Below are positions 1 through 10,191 of a stretch of DNA of 64,000 nt, in pieces. Source of the DNA: Akanthomyces muscarius (Eukaryota > Ascomycota > Sordariomycetes > Hypocreales > Cordycipitaceae); assembly GCF_028009165.1 (NCBI RefSeq), contig NC_079244.1, positions 4,216,001-4,280,000 of the forward strand, written 5' to 3'. Below the pieces are notes generated by a model, which was not told where the DNA came from, searched no databases, and worked only from the letters and a program-made list of their open reading frames with translations. The translations under genes were made by a program, and so were the position numbers. Numbering within the stretch: the stretch's first letter is position 1; every line of letters starts with the position of its first letter.

Positions 1-1307
1 AAGCCAAAGTTTCGCTCGCCGACTGCCCACGCACCGCCCATGCTGAATATGGCTGCCAGTGAAGAGACGGGAAGGAAGATGGTGCCGATAATCGCAAGCA
101 CGAGCAAGATTTTGTTTTGCACGCGCGTGCGGTCGGCCTCCATGACTGCCGTCTCTGCCGTGATGTGTGTCATTGTGCTCTGCAAACGTAGATGGATCTG
201 CGTCATCGTGTGCTCCAGTGCGCCGAGATCCTCCTGCAAGTCAGCTGCGGTTTGCTTCGTCGCGAGCCGCTGCGCCTCCGTAGAGTTCTGCGCCGCGCAC
301 CACGCCGGCCGGCCCAGGATGGCCGCCGACTCTGCGCTGTGCTTGATGAGGGAGCAGTAGTGGGACATGCGCCGGCGGGAGAAGAACATGTCGCGCATGG
401 CGTGGCGGAGGTGCTCTACTTCGTTTTCATCCGTGCCGCTGCCGCGCTGCAATGCCCACTCAATGGCATTGAGGTCCCGCGTAAAGTAGGCAGCGAGATG
501 CGCCCACTCATGCGTGACGAGCCTGTACAAGTCTTCTACGACGACCAGCGGCGCTGGAGCTGTGGCCGAATTGAGAGCGCCGTTTTGCTTCATACATTCT
601 AGTAAGAGGTCGGCGGGAGAGCGGGTATGAATGGTCCCGTAGTATCGGCCGTTGATGATGGCAAATGGGACCTGCAACTGACACGGCAGACCCCAGAACT
701 CCGGGTGTCTGTCCAAAAAAATAATGCCTGCTCCTTTAGCACATGGGGGCGGGCTTGGCGGATGGCTCCAGCACATACCAAGTCTCCATGGCCGATCTGG
801 ATGGCTGTCAAACCAAGCCGTGGCCGAGGTACGTGTAAGGGCCAGAGGCGCAAAAGTGGTCGTTTCCCCCCCAAGTTCGCGACGCTGCACCGGATTCATC
901 GGACCAAAATCCCGGTCGTCCCGCCACGTCCCAAAATCTTTGGCGGCCTTCTGGATCATGGAATAGTCTAGACGCAGGGGTTTGTCGAACTGCCGTGCGA
1001 GTACGTAACTGAATGTCAGGTGGCTTTGCTTTGCGAGTACGGACGGCATTTGTAGTATCTTTGGCCGTATATCGGTAAAGTTGAAAGACGGCTGATCATG
1101 GAAGAAGTCGTCGAGGCATCGCAGAAAAGAGTGTTTGTCCGGTATGGCATTGTCCCAAAACCAGCGCAATGTGGCTATATCAGGCTGCTCAATGATGAAG
1201 ACTTGAGTTGTGTTGGGGTCGGGGTCGCCCAGCTGGATATTGCTACGAAAGCGAGGACCGTCAAGAAGAAATTCGACCTGATGAATGCGGGCTACGACAG
1301 TGAGCAT
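1..1307 (-). CDS. CorA-like membrane protein, 3' end cut by window edge
   Basis: One uninterrupted minus-strand frame runs from an ATG at 1307 to the window edge, about 435 codons with no stop. The N-terminal two thirds is soluble and carries segments usual in fungal CorA-like proteins, including DFGPMNPVQRRELGG, an acidic/aromatic core (LRWFWDNAIPDKHSF) and a long amphipathic helical region rich in Q, E and R. At about residues 394-420 a hydrophobic stretch (KILLVLAIIGTIFLPVSSLA) marks the first membrane helix, as in CorA/ZntB-fold proteins. The second helix and C-terminus lie outside the window. No GMN signature is visible, which is usual in this divergent fungal group, so metal transport is uncertain. 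The start is the first ATG; upstream the frame closes at a TGA near 1332. Family call from remembered similarity, not a search. Confidence 0.72.
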   Translation of the reverse strand, partial: MLTVVARIHQVEFLLDGPRFRSNIQLGDPDPNTTQVFIIEQPDIATLRWFWDNAIPDKHSFLRCLDDFFHDQPSFNFTDIRPKILQMPSVLAKQSHLTFSYVLARQFDKPLRLDYSMIQKAAKDFGTWRDDRDFGPMNPVQRRELGGETTTFAPLALTRTSATAWFDSHPDRPWRLGMCWSHPPSPPPCAKGAGIIFLDRHPEFWGLPCQLQVPFAIINGRYYGTIHTRSPADLLLECMKQNGALNSATAPAPLVVVEDLYRLVTHEWAHLAAYFTRDLNAIEWALQRGSGTDENEVEHLRHAMRDMFFSRRRMSHYCSLIKHSAESAAILGRPAWCAAQNSTEAQRLATKQTAADLQEDLGALEHTMTQIHLRLQSTMTHITAETAVMEADRTRVQNKILLVLAIIGTIFLPVSSLAAIFSMGGAWAVGERNFG

Positions 1308-3828
1308 CAACAAGCCAGCTATGGAGACAAGGACTCACTTTTCCCGCTACAGCAAAATCCAGTCTTTGTCCAGAATTTATGGAGGTTCGGGAAGTGATCA
1401 TATTCCTGGGGTGTGAGGATATGCTTCATCGCGACAGCAGATTTTATAACAGTCTGCGATGGCGGCTGAGAAGAGGGCTGGCGAAGCTAGGGTTATATAC
1501 ACACATGCCATCGCGAATTTATCAGATTGTATTAAGTGCGGCTGAAGTGAGGCTGCTGAGGCTGTCGAGGCCTGTATTTTTTGCTGCAGCCACGCAATAG
1601 TGCACCGCTGTGAGATTTGCATAATCACGATTCGTAGCACACATGCTTGAGTTCGATGAAACAGCGTTGTTTGAAGCGCAGGTGGTGGTTGGGAGAATTG
1701 AGTTTTGCATGCGTGTGGAGTGTAGTTATCGAGCAAAAAGGCAATCGACCAGGACGACAATGGCGCTGTGGGAATGCGACAATTTAAGCAACAAACATGC
1801 CAAAGGACTTGATTGCCGCCGCCGCAGTCGTCTAATTTCTGCCAGGTCGGTGTCGCGAACAGCGTTGAGGGTTTGGCGGTAACGCTTTTTTCGGGGATCA
1901 ACAAGATTAGCCATGGTCTCTTGTCGCAAGCGGCGACCAGATCGGCGTCGGTCGGATGAGGCTGGCAAGCAAGCTGGGTGTGTGTGGTGGCACCTCCCAG
2001 CCACCCACCACCACCAGGACTGATACGAAGAAACAAAAAAAAAGCTTCCGTAGGTGCGTGGGAGTGGCCAGGACCAGGCATTCCGGACGATTTGCATATG
2101 GCTGCCGCATCAAGACCATGACTAGCACTGATATGCACTGGTTTCCAAGGCTCGGCACCCACATGGCGGTGCAGCGCTGTGTGATGGGCGGTGCTGGCAG
2201 TGGACACCAGATGGTGATGGCGCCAGTTTTCAGGCTGTGTTCTGGGCACACCTCGGGGGGATGCGTATGGCTGGCGCAGGCCCCAGCGAGACGGCTAGTT
2301 CAGGGTCGAGCCTGGCACTAGACAAACTTACAAAGAGTGCCTGGACGATTGTGAGGCCGGAGCGACGCGTCATGAAGGACGCCAAGGGCGAGAAGTGTGT
2401 GGTGGTGGAAAGGTTGTGTGGCGGGGCTATCACGGGCGATTCGCAGAAAGGATTTGCGCAACTGGGCAAACCGGGCATTTGATAAATAAGGTGTGCGTCC
2501 GGGTCGGGAATTTTCAAACTTTTTGTTCCGCCTGATTTCTTTTTTCTCTCTTTTTTTTCTCTCGTTTCAACGCTTGTCTGTGAAACGATCTGTCGTCCGA
2601 GGCTTTCCAGCTGCAGCTTATAGCCACGTCAATCGCTACCTACCCATCTACCTACCTACCGTTATACCACCGTTTGCTGCCACCGTCAGTCCACCGCACA
2701 TCTACTAGCAGTCTCTGCGTATCGAGCTCCGCAGCATCCGATCGCAGCGCTGCCAGTTCGCGCAGTATCGACTTGTCATTTTCGGCATCGAATTTGGCCA
2801 GAACAGCGCTGTCAGAATCTTCGCAAGGCGTGCTTGCGGGTCGAACGAGCCGCAGTGCCAGACGGGCCCGGCCCACCAACAATCCTTGCCGTGCCAGGAG
2901 CAGGCAAAGGCTTACCTTGTTCCTTGATTTATTGAGCGATTGGAGCCCAAAAGAACCAGACGGCCAGACTACCGCTGCACCAGCCTGCATCCTGCAGCAG
3001 CCATTACAGGACTACTTGTACGCTAGCAGGCCTGCAAACGACGCCACCGCAGCACCACGACCGCGCCGCAGCCCACTAGCCGACAGCGCATATCCGGCAC
3101 CACTCAGGTACCTACTTGCCTACCTAACCAAGTACCTGCAAGCTCCTCTCTTCTAGGCACCGCCTACAGTGCTGCACCAGTACCTACCTACAGGCTATTT
3201 ACAGCACAGCTTCCGTACTCGGCTGCTACGGCGACAAGCCTCCCTCAAGACACGCAAGACACGCACGCTACGTCAGTCAGGTGGCAACTTCTGCCGTTCG
3301 CATCGCGACTCCCCCAATATCTTTTACCTTGCCCTCTTCTCCTTACCGGCCATTGCTCTTCATTCATCACCAAGCAGCATTTTTTCATCAAGTTGCCGCC
3401 TCTTTCATCTCCCACCCGCCCTCCGCCATTTGCCATCTTTCATCGGCCGCCGTTCTTCTCCATCCGCCGCCATCCAAGCCAGCCATTCAGCCCTGGCATC
3501 CCATCTTTTTGTCTTTCTGCGTTGCGGCCCACCTGTTTTACACCGGTGCCCCAACCTCCTCCACTTGATCCCAGCTGCTCGCTCCCCAAGCCTCAAGTTT
3601 GACGACCAGACCAGTCCGTCTTCTCCGCCGTTAATCCCACTCTGCCACTCAATTTTCAAACACGCACTCGGGCCTCCCATCGTGCGCCGTTGATTCTCTC
3701 GATCGCTCGATCCACTCGTGCCCGACAACCCCCTGGACTTCTGGCGGGCCTTGTACCCCCCGTGTCCAGCAAGGCAACGCCCATCCCAGCCCAGCTCTCA
3801 AAACTCGCGCCGTCCCCAATCCGCCACC
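1308..3828. other. Gene-free region and long leader upstream of the DUF2406 gene
   Basis: No frame here has the codon character of a gene. The minus-strand frame at 1398-2249 is low-complexity and unlike any family I know. From about 2500 to 3820 the plus strand is strongly C/T-rich with TACCTACC and TTTCT runs, typical of a fungal promoter and long 5' UTR. It probably serves the gene starting at 3829, and the left end may hold the promoter of the CorA-like gene. Confidence 0.55.
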
Positions 3829-5051
3829 ATGGCTACACCAGCGGGTCAACAACACTTCTCCTCTCCCCAGGACCAGCACCAGCAAAATCAGCCTCCTGCC
3901 GGTTTCCAGTACTATCAAAACGAACGTGCCAAGCCGCGCAGCTTCAGCGTTGGTTCTGAAAACTCCAAAAAGTCCCACAAGTCTCAAAAAAGCTCTTCCT
4001 CGCAGAAGGAATACGAGACATCGGCCGAAAAGGAAACCCATCGACTACACTCCAAGGCTGACCCGCTCGTCGCCATGTACGAGGCAGAGCCATGTGAGTA
4101 CAGCAGTCTCGAGTTTGACCTCCCCGAACCCTACTAACAGCCAAAAAAGCAATGGTTGCCGCCATGCAGGCCGACAACAGTACGGCGTCGCTACGTTCGT
4201 TTCAGCACAAGGACGTGCAAGGAAACCCGATCGGTAAGTTGCTTTGCTCTGTCGCGGCCCGTGTGCCGCGCCGTTGCCGCCTCTACGATGCTAACAGGTC
4301 CCAGCTGACCCCGACCGTTCCAACCCTACCCGATCGCGCTGGGAGCGACCGCTTGATACTATTCGTAGTTTTGAGGCCGCTATTAATGGGGGCTATCAGC
4401 GTCGCTCCTCGGTTCACCGAGATGATGCTAGCAATTGGAACCGTCGTACTAGCGTGTCGACTTGTAAGTTTGCCTCTGTCACTTCCATCACTCTCCAGTG
4501 TCGCTAACAAATCAGTCCAACAACCTCGCTTCCCCCAAGATAGCTACTACGGCAACAATAGCCGCCCTGTCTCATACCGCGACGCCAACACTGCTCCTAG
4601 CACTCGTCGCAACTCTGGCTTCTTTGACGGTCAAGGTTTCCGTCCTCCCCGCAGAGAACATGAGCAACATGTCTATCCTCTGCCCAACAAGGACAAATCT
4701 TACGAAACTGTAACTTCGGCCGCCAACAGCGGGCATACGGACCCTGCTGGATATCAAACCGATCCTACAAGTAGTGACAATAGTTCGATCCGGCGGGCGT
4801 CCCCGGCCAAGCGCCAGGAGCCCATGAACGACTATGGCATAGGCTTTGCCCACCAGCAATCCAACCTTGGCTTCCAGCAGCCCCAGCATCAGCAGCCTCA
4901 GCACCAGCCGCACCCGCTCCCACCGCCTCCTGTCGCTGGCCATGAGCCAGCGCCGCCACCACCGGTCCCGCGCAAAGGCAGTCTTTTGAAACGGCAGCCT
5001 ACTGAAGAAAAGAGGAAGAGCTGGCTGTCGCGTCGTTTTAGCAGGAACTAA
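3829..5051 (+). CDS. DUF2406 family protein (yeast YMR295C/YGR273C-like)
   Basis: Four exons: 3829-4093, 4150-4233, 4305-4463 and 4516-5051. All introns are short with GTGAGT or GTAAGT donors and CTAAC branch sites. The start is the ACCATGG context ATG at 3829; an upstream in-frame ATG at 3718 lies in the leader. The product is about 347 residues. The diagnostic DUF2406 core spans the exon 2/3 joint: SLRSFQHKDVQGNPI followed by ADPDRSNPTRSRWERPLDTI and RSFEAAI. The N-terminus is Q/S/K-rich and the C-terminal half is disordered, with a QPQHQ repeat, a PPPPVP proline stretch and a basic RKSWLSRRFSRN end. In yeast the family is of unknown function and cell-periphery associated. Family identity is fairly firm; function is unknown. 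Confidence 0.85.
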
Positions 5052-5171
5052 TATTAATGCGTAATGAGCATGGTCGGCGTTGGTAGCGTATTAGTTTAAT
5101 TGTTGGAATTATTCTTTGATTTATGCAGCTCAACTTAAGATGCCTCCTGCAGTATCCGTGATAACCATAGA

Positions 5172-5583
5172 TCATTCATTCTTCTTAGCCTTGGCCTTGA
5201 TATTCTCCGAGTCATCCTCATTCATAGCCACTATAACATAACCTAGCAGCACCACGTTTGCCAACAATGCCGCAAAGCCACCTGCCCACGATGAGTTGCC
5301 TAAACAGTCAGCAAGAATATAGTCCATCAATGCCAAATGCGTACCTTGGAAGATGGTATGCACAGTCAGGAAATAAGATCCAATTGGGACCACAATCATG
5401 GCAAATGTGAAGCCTAGCAGCTTGAAAATGACGTGTCTATACAAGTCAGTAAACGCTGCTCAATCGTGAGAAGGCACAACAAGCCTACTGTGGCACTGCA
5501 GGGCTAATATCGCTCTTTTCATTTTCTGTATCATCCTTTTCCAGGACTGTCCTCTCGGACGCGTTGATTCGTCTCGTAGCCAT
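5172..5583 (-). CDS. VMA21: V-ATPase assembly factor Vma21
   Basis: Three exons on the minus strand: 5583-5489, 5436-5345 and 5299-5172, giving 104 residues. The product starts MATRRINASERTVLEKDD, then has two hydrophobic helices (VIFKLLGFTFAMIVVPIGSY and WAGGFAALLANVVLLGYVIV) joined by a short lumenal loop, and ends in KAKKNE. The KKNE end fits the dilysine ER-retrieval signal (KKXX) of Vma21. In yeast Vma21 escorts the Vo sector of the vacuolar H+-ATPase during assembly in the ER. The first intron uses a less usual GTAGGC donor; splicing there is required to keep the frame and the VIFKLLGF segment. The gene diverges from the SNF2 gene with about 208 bp between start codons. Confidence 0.93.
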
Positions 5584-5791
5584 TGTGTGGATGATGAAGA
5601 TTGCTGTGCTGCAACACGGGGCCCTTCCTGCTCTCACAAGCTTGTTCAGTTAAAGTGCACACGTGACTTCGTGATGACATCGCGCTCCAGTCGCGGGTCA
5701 CTTGGCTGTGAATTTTCACCTGCACGGCGAGTTGTATTTCGACTGAGGCACCTCGCCAATTTCGGCTGCAGCGTTTTGCCCAATCTTTGCC

Positions 5792-8572
5792 ATGGCAGAC
5801 TCTTCTCCGCTTCTGCCAATTCGGCAGCTCAACACCCGCACACCCGACCGTGAGCAGGACACCATCCCTTGCTCCCCCGGCGCCCTGATGAGGACCACGC
5901 AACCCACGCAAATCCTGCCCCTCACCTCCTCGCCGAGCATTGTCGAGGTGCCTGCCTCTTCGCCGTTTCAAAAACCCAAGCTCGGGTCGCGATTGGCACC
6001 CGCGGGCACCCTTTTTCGTCTGCCGCGGCCACAGCCACGGCCCGTGGTGGCGTCTCCAAAGCGCCCCAACCCGAACACTATTTCGCTGCTCTCGGACGAC
6101 GACGAGGACAGCCTGCAGCCCCCAAGAGGCGACATTAGACCGACAGATTTCAAAGCGCACGTATCCTCTTTTGCTTATAAGCCAAGAATGGACGATGAAT
6201 CGCAACGAATGAAGCTGAAACAGGTATTCGATGTTCTGGGTAGCAAGGTTACGCCGGAGCAGGCTCGCGAGGCGTTGCGCGCCTGTGACAACGATGTGGA
6301 GGAGGCGATACAGCACCTCGAGGATCAAACCCGGAGGAAGAAGAGGCGGCTTGTGCAAGGGCGACGGCCTAGCTTGGTGTCACCCAAAAAGTCCTCACCA
6401 CCTCCAGCACTGTCCTCGCCACCAAAGCCACCACCCCCTGAAGAGGTCATTCTAATAGAGGACGACGCGGATGACTACGAAGAGGAGGCTGAGGCCTCAA
6501 GCGACGAAGACGATCAAGTTTTGGAATCAATCAACAAGAGCACGCTGCAGGAACTTGCTGCCATGACTGGCATGAAGGAAAACTTGCTGGAACCAATCAT
6601 TGAGCACCGGCCCTTTGCTGATTTATACGCTGCGCGAAAACTCACTGTCAAGAAACCAGGGTCTCGAAAGGGTGGCCGGATCAGCATCGGTGAGACTGTC
6701 GTCGACAGCGTGCAAGTCTTTTTGAATGCCGTCACAGCGATTGACGAGGTTGTTGCTACGTGCGAGGCCAAGGGCCGCACCGTCAAGAACGTGATAGATA
6801 CCTGGGATCTGGACAACTTCGGCCACTCGAAGAGCAGGAAAACTCCCGATAATGGGGCGCCTCTGACACCTAACAGCATATCAAGCTTCGTGCCGCCGCT
6901 TGTGCCACAACAACCTTCTCTCATGAATGGTCACTGCCGCATGAAGCCGTTTCAACTATTTGGGCTCAACTGGATGACTCTTCTCTACAACTACGGTATT
7001 GGCAGCATTCTTGCTGACGAAATGGGCCTCGGAAAGACTTGTCAGGTCATTTCGTTTATTTGTCACCTCGTTGAGTCGGCAGATGGTGCGCGGCCCTGGC
7101 CGAATCTTGTTGTCGTGCCGCCTAGCACATACAACAACTGGCTGGGCGAATTTGAAAAGTTTGCTCCCGGGCTGTCCGTTATTGGATATCGCGGATCGCA
7201 GTCGGAGCGTGCTGAAATCGCGTATCAAATTGAGCAAGATCTCGAGGCGTATCATGTTGTGCTCGCCACGTACTCGCAAATCAACTCCGAGGCCGATCTC
7301 GAAGCTATGCAATCGTTTCGCTTAAATGCCGCCATCTTTGACGAGGGACACAAAATGAAGAACCCGGAAACAAAAGTATACAAGGACTTGCGCCGCATAC
7401 CCGCAGACTGGAAGATGCTACTCACGGGCACGCCTGTGCAAAACAACTTGCTTGAAATGACGTCGCTTCTCAACTTTATCAACCCGCAAATGTTTGACGG
7501 GTACATGCAACACATCCAATACATTTTCAGCCAAAAGGTCACCATCCGCGATGTTTCCAATGGCGCATTTCTCTACACCGAGCGAGTCAAGCGTGCTCGC
7601 ACGATTCTGGAACCATTCATCCTCCAGCGTCGCAAAGACCAGGTTCTGTCAGACTTGCCACGCAAGATCTGCAGCGTGGTGCACTGCGACATGACGGAGG
7701 ACCAGAAACCAACATATGCCGAGTATGAGGAGCTATTCAAGACTGCCCCATCGCAACGCAAATCGAGCGGTCGTCAGAACGACCAGAACAACGTGTGGAT
7801 GCAGCTGCGCAAGGCTGCCCTCCATCCGCTGCTCTTCCGCCGCCACTTTACAGATGAAATCGTCACAAAGATGGCCAAGATACTGATGGACCGCATTCCT
7901 CAGTCAGAGCTGCACCAACCTGACATTAAACACTTAATTCAAGAGTTGAAGAACTCTTCCGATTTTGAGCTGCATCTTTGGTGTCGCGACTACAAATTCC
8001 TCGAAGAGTTCGATATTCTTCCGTCGTCGATGCTCAACAGCGGCAAAGTGAAGAAGCTTCTGCAGCTCATCCGGCAGTACCAAGCCAACGGCGACCGCGT
8101 GCTGGTCTTTTCCAAGTTTTCGCGCCTCATCGAGCTGCTGCTGGAAGTGCTCGCGAACCACGGCATTGACCACTGCGTGCTCACGGGCAGCACCAGCGTG
8201 TCTGAGCGCCAGGACCTCATTGACAAGTTCAACGGCGACCCGGAGATTCCCGTGTTCCTGCTCACGACGGGTGCGGGCGGCACGGGCATCAACCTGACGT
8301 CGGCCAACAAGATTGTCATCTTTGACCAGTCGGACAATCCGCAGGACGACATCCAGGCGGAGAACCGCGCGCACCGCCTCGGCCAGACGCGCGACGTCGA
8401 GGTGCTGCGGCTGATTGCGAGGGACACCATCGAGGAGCTCATCTACAAGGCGTGCCAGAAGAAGATTGAGCTGGCGAATAAGGTGACGGGCGTCGACGGC
8501 GGGGAGGAGGCGGCCGGCGCCGGCGCCAACTTGGAGACGGAGGTGCGCAGGATGATGAAGGAGCAAAAGTAG
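5792..8572 (+). CDS. FUN30: SNF2 ATP-dependent chromatin remodeller, Fun30/SMARCAD1 type
   Basis: Single exon, 926 residues. The N-terminus is a disordered S/P-rich tail. A CUE ubiquitin-binding domain lies at about residues 138-180 (MKLKQVFDVLGSKVTPEQA then NDVEEAIQHLED). The SNF2 ATPase follows: Walker A DEMGLGKT at about 409-416, Walker B DEGH at 517-520, TGTPVQNN, then helicase C with FSKFSRL, TTGAGGTGINLT and the motif VI region NRAHRLGQTRDVEV near the end. CUE plus this helicase layout is the Fun30/Fft/SMARCAD1 signature; yeast Fun30 acts in heterochromatin silencing and DNA end resection. Slightly shorter than yeast Fun30 (about 1131 residues). It shares its short upstream region with VMA21. 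Confidence 0.93.
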   Translation: MADSSPLLPIRQLNTRTPDREQDTIPCSPGALMRTTQPTQILPLTSSPSIVEVPASSPFQKPKLGSRLAPAGTLFRLPRPQPRPVVASPKRPNPNTISLLSDDDEDSLQPPRGDIRPTDFKAHVSSFAYKPRMDDESQRMKLKQVFDVLGSKVTPEQAREALRACDNDVEEAIQHLEDQTRRKKRRLVQGRRPSLVSPKKSSPPPALSSPPKPPPPEEVILIEDDADDYEEEAEASSDEDDQVLESINKSTLQELAAMTGMKENLLEPIIEHRPFADLYAARKLTVKKPGSRKGGRISIGETVVDSVQVFLNAVTAIDEVVATCEAKGRTVKNVIDTWDLDNFGHSKSRKTPDNGAPLTPNSISSFVPPLVPQQPSLMNGHCRMKPFQLFGLNWMTLLYNYGIGSILADEMGLGKTCQVISFICHLVESADGARPWPNLVVVPPSTYNNWLGEFEKFAPGLSVIGYRGSQSERAEIAYQIEQDLEAYHVVLATYSQINSEADLEAMQSFRLNAAIFDEGHKMKNPETKVYKDLRRIPADWKMLLTGTPVQNNLLEMTSLLNFINPQMFDGYMQHIQYIFSQKVTIRDVSNGAFLYTERVKRARTILEPFILQRRKDQVLSDLPRKICSVVHCDMTEDQKPTYAEYEELFKTAPSQRKSSGRQNDQNNVWMQLRKAALHPLLFRRHFTDEIVTKMAKILMDRIPQSELHQPDIKHLIQELKNSSDFELHLWCRDYKFLEEFDILPSSMLNSGKVKKLLQLIRQYQANGDRVLVFSKFSRLIELLLEVLANHGIDHCVLTGSTSVSERQDLIDKFNGDPEIPVFLLTTGAGGTGINLTSANKIVIFDQSDNPQDDIQAENRAHRLGQTRDVEVLRLIARDTIEELIYKACQKKIELANKVTGVDGGEEAAGAGANLETEVRRMMKEQK

Positions 8573-9059
8573 GAAGGGGGGGGCTGCTTTTTTGCATGAT
8601 TATGATGATAATGATAGAGGTTATCTGACTTGAACCTTCATTGATAGACACACTTTGCATTTTTGCTCTTCTTGGCTAGGTAAATTTTAGACTCCGGGAT
8701 TAACCCAAGCATTGCATGAAACAAATCATAACTTTACACGGGGCAGAAGGCATGGATAAAACGTGTCAAACTGGAACCAAAACGGTTTATCGCTTGTGAT
8801 CAAGTCGTTGCGACGTCTCTGAAGAACTGAGTTGGCGTTGCTTGTGAACCTGGGATACACAAATACAGAAGAGAAGCCAGGAAGCGCCGAACGGTCTTGT
8901 TGCTAAGCGCCAAACAGAATAAAGATACTATAACTCAGTTGGCTCGCACGGATATATTCTGTGAAAGGCAGTGCGAGTTGTACAAGTCGATAGAAGCAAG
9001 ATTATTCCATGGACATGGAACTGAAAGGTAGGAATGGCGCAGTCTAGCATTTTGATGTT
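8573..9059. other. Intergenic region between convergent genes
   Basis: About 490 bp between the 3' ends of the SNF2 gene and the minus-strand gene at 9060. A G run follows the SNF2 stop and A/T-rich stretches probably carry both polyadenylation regions. No open frame or repeat worth reporting is visible. Confidence 0.6.
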
Positions 9060-9737
9060 CTAAGCGCCTAGACCATAATACTTGACTTCCGGCTCGGTCG
9101 GGTCCTGCGAGTTCCTGTCGTCCGCATACGCAAGCGCGTCCTCCTTCATCCTGTCGACATCAAACTTGCGCACCCACCCTTTCTTCTGGGCCTCCTCGAC
9201 CGCGGCGACGGCCCACGTCACGCAGCTCTGCTGCGGGTCCGTGTTCTTGACCGGCAGCGGCACCGTTGCGAAAAAGTCGTGCAGCGCCTGCGGCGTCACA
9301 TCGTCGGGCACCTCGCCGACGACGAGCCGTCCGATGAGCTTGCCGCTGCGCGCGGGGTCGATGAGCCCCTTGGACTCGGCGAGCCCCTTGGCGTCGAGGA
9401 ACCAGTCCATGTTGGGGTCGCCGAGGCGAAAGGTGACGGGGTCAATGTCCGAGGCGTCGCTGGCGGCAAAGGCGTGCGAGTCGCTGCCGCGCTGCGAGGC
9501 GGGCGTGACGAGGATGCCCCAGTGGTAGGCCTTGACGCCGAGGAAGCGCCGCGAGTTGCCGTGGGAGAGCTTGTCGCGGTGGTACAGCGCCAGAATGACG
9601 AGGAGTGGTATGATTTCTGAGGTCAGGGCTGCTTGAAGGGGAGTGGACCGAATGTCAATGTTAGCCGGGTGACTGTCATGTAATGGCCGTTGTTGGTTGG
9701 GTCCTAACAGGCACAGGATATGAGCAAAGGCGTACAT
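9060..9737 (-). CDS. Unrecognised fungal protein with HWG...SCVTWAV pattern (copy 1)
   Basis: Open frame of 225 codons. It is clearly a paralogue of the gene at 15160-15735: both share LALYHRDxLSHGNSRR, AYHWGIL/LLF, DASDIDPVTFRL, PQQSCVTWAVAAV and an ALAYADxR end. I do not recognise a named family. The conserved HWG near the start and a conserved Cys in SCVTW recall the His-then-Cys order of permuted papain-like folds (LRAT, PPPDE), which is inference only. The first 45 residues have no counterpart in copy 2, so the true start is uncertain. The frame could be spliced into the CTCAG site near 9622 from an upstream exon, or the ATG at 9737 may be right because a TATA-like box lies about 40 bp upstream. 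Confidence 0.68.
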   Translation of the reverse strand: MYAFAHILCLLGPNQQRPLHDSHPANIDIRSTPLQAALTSEIIPLLVILALYHRDKLSHGNSRRFLGVKAYHWGILVTPASQRGSDSHAFAASDASDIDPVTFRLGDPNMDWFLDAKGLAESKGLIDPARSGKLIGRLVVGEVPDDVTPQALHDFFATVPLPVKNTDPQQSCVTWAVAAVEEAQKKGWVRKFDVDRMKEDALAYADDRNSQDPTEPEVKYYGLGA

Positions 9738-9777
9738 GGACAGGCGGAGATCATCCGACAGAAGGGAAGTCGGGGGG

Positions 9778-9784
9778 CTTTATA
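9778..9784 (-). promoter_or_regulatory. TATA-like box for the minus-strand gene at 9060-9737
   Basis: The minus strand reads TATAAAG, ending about 40 bp before the ATG at 9737. Position and orientation fit a core promoter with a very short leader. Single-motif evidence only. Confidence 0.4.
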
Positions 9785-10191
9785 AGTCATTTGGACAGCC
9801 CAACCAAGCCCAAATCGCCCTGGTGGCTTTTACGCTCCAAGGATGATCAAAACATGCATTGTGATTCAGCGCTGCACGGCCCCTCAGTGTGTGCTACCTG
9901 TTTGGTCGCGGAGAGCGCTTGTACTGCACATATACTACCCCGGTATAGTCGAGTCGACTCGCATCGAATCATTTCGAGGGACTGGCGATTTGTTCAGCAA
10001 GGCACAATCATTGGTAACAAGGCTGCAGGCAGAAGTCTGCCTAGTTCTGCCCAAAGCGGCCGCGGCCATGTTGGCACGCATGGGATCAGCCAGAGGCACC
10101 ATTCGGCGCTTCTGTTTGGTGTGGCGAAGCTCACTCACTTTGCAGGAGACAAGCAAATAATGTCTGTGTTTTATTTTATTTTTGAGCAAAA
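9785..10191. other. Gene-free stretch between island genes
   Basis: About 400 bp with no supported gene. Plus-strand frames crossing it at 9683-10402 and 9843-10160 lack recognisable family features and overlap the 3' part of the pseudogene. Confidence 0.5.

Noticed and set aside
1398..2249. 283-codon minus-strand open frame
   Set aside because: Low-complexity composition (H, P, T, S-rich), no domain, and it ends in unlike sequence on both sides; looks like a chance frame in regulatory DNA.
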